Part shown: positions 63,231-64,000 of the stretch, in pieces | How positions within the stretch are numbered: the first letter of the stretch is position 1 | How the letters are laid out: every line of letters begins with the position of its first letter | NCBI GenBank assembly: GCA_947184155.2 | Contig: CAMXCT020006579.1 | Location: 1-64,000, forward strand | DNA length: 64,000 nt | From: Cladocopium goreaui | Taxonomy: Eukaryota; Sar; Dinophyceae; Suessiales; Symbiodiniaceae | Reading direction: 5' to 3' | The notes under the pieces: model-generated | Database searches by the model: none | What the model saw: only the letters and a program-made list of their open reading frames with translations | What the model was told of the DNA's origin: nothing | Made by a program: the position numbers and the translations under genes

Positions 63231-63599
63231 CTAGACAAGAAATGGATCATTGAAGTGATCCGTTGGGAACTGAATCCCCTCACATGCAGTTAGATTAGAA
63301 ACAATGACCTAAGGTCCGGTTCTTGGCTTAGCCGGTTGCCATTGACGATAAACTGGAAAATTGCGGGTACGTTTGCACGACGACATAGATGGGTCTTCGT
63401 TAGCCCGTGCCATCTATGCGTCCACGGGCCCCCTACAGAAGTTTTACATCTGTTCAGATGTCACACACACATATATATAATATACATAGATAGTGTGTGC
63501 TTCTGTCCCTCCCTCTCCCTCTCTTATATATATATAATATATGATATGCATGTTACATCAATTCATATGGAGTGGGCTAACCTGAAAGGGATTTGAAAC

Positions 63600-63790
63600 A
63601 GCAGCTTTGCACTTCCGATCTCAAAGAATCTGCTCAGACGCCTTCAGCATGGCCGTGGTCCATGCTGGCAGACATGAGCCTGCCACAAAGAATGTAGCCC
63701 TACCGACTGGCTTTTGTAAAACCCACAACGGCGAGAAAACCAGTTTTGGTGATGCCATTCATATCCTAAAGTCAACTACCTACAGGTCCA
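63600..63790 (+). CDS. possible plus-strand exon
   Basis: The plus strand is open and reads SQRICSDAFSMAVVHAGRHE then NVALPTGFCKTHNGEKTSF. It may follow the exon at 62294. No splice edge is fixed. Confidence 0.3.
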
Positions 63791-64000
63791 TGCAAGTGAT
63801 TTCCCAACATTGACCAACTGTTTGGGTAGCAAACCGCATCAGGTGTTGGGAACTAGATGGCAAAGCTCCTTGTGATGTTGTCATGGGTACAAAAATTGCC
63901 ATCATCTGAATTAATTCTGTTGTAGAAGTTTCAGGTTTCATGAAGTTTCGCTCTTATTCGCTGATGCGACTACGTGGCTAATAGACTGGAGCAAATAATT

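Noticed and set aside
1..64000. Spliced-leader relicts, CRISPR arrays, rRNA and bacterial-type operons
   Set aside because: I looked for the dinoflagellate leader end TTTTGGCTCAAG on both strands and for regular spacer arrays and rRNA words. None was found by eye; a computed search could still reveal diverged copies.

Overview
The window looks like nuclear DNA of a dinoflagellate, most likely a Symbiodiniaceae-type alga. The coding sequence is cut into many short exons. Introns end in AG but begin with GA or GC about as often as with GT, a known oddity of Symbiodinium-type genomes. Nearly all convincing genes lie on one strand (minus), and one of them belongs to a coiled-coil family I know only from dinoflagellate gene sets. 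Microsatellites and complex tandem repeats are abundant. No bacterial operon, rRNA, intact tRNA or CRISPR array was seen. Exon limits were read by eye from reading frame, splice phase and family motifs; no alignment was run. Layout: 0.4-1.3 kb holds two possible exons. 1.7-4.0 kb is a hAT-like non-autonomous transposon with an 8-bp target duplication and a 78-bp tandem repeat inside. 5.0-5.4 and 8.9-10.2 kb hold orphan exons; 5.4-8.9 and 10.2-13.8 kb are mostly non-coding, with GATA and GGAT microsatellites. 13.8-16.8 kb is a 15-exon HAD (CbbY-like) phosphatase gene whose reading frame stays in phase through 14 introns. 17.4-27.2 kb is a large coiled-coil gene of at least 22 recognisable exons, possibly with a signal peptide. 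28.2-30.6 kb is sparse. 30.7-39.2 kb is a block of about 29 tandem units of about 275 bp bounded by 24-bp inverted repeats. 40.4-43.0 kb carries an alpha/beta hydrolase gene and nearby exons. 44.2-45.7 kb carries an ASCH-domain gene. 45.9-49.1 kb has unassigned exons. 49.6-54.2 kb has two EF-hand-type genes. 54.6-58.4 kb has further unassigned exons. 59.6-61.95 kb is a Mei2-like RNA-binding protein gene resolved into six exons. 62.0-63.2 kb is a CTAT/CCTA microsatellite field that contains one plus-strand exon. Shared strand implies a unidirectional gene array, as usual in dinoflagellates. The genes do not form an obvious pathway: a phosphatase, a hydrolase, a putative secreted coiled-coil protein, calcium-binding proteins and two RNA-linked proteins. 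The clearest biology is at the genome-structure level: mixed GA/GC/GT introns with signs of duplicated insertion sites, and two terminal-inverted-repeat elements filled by tandem arrays.
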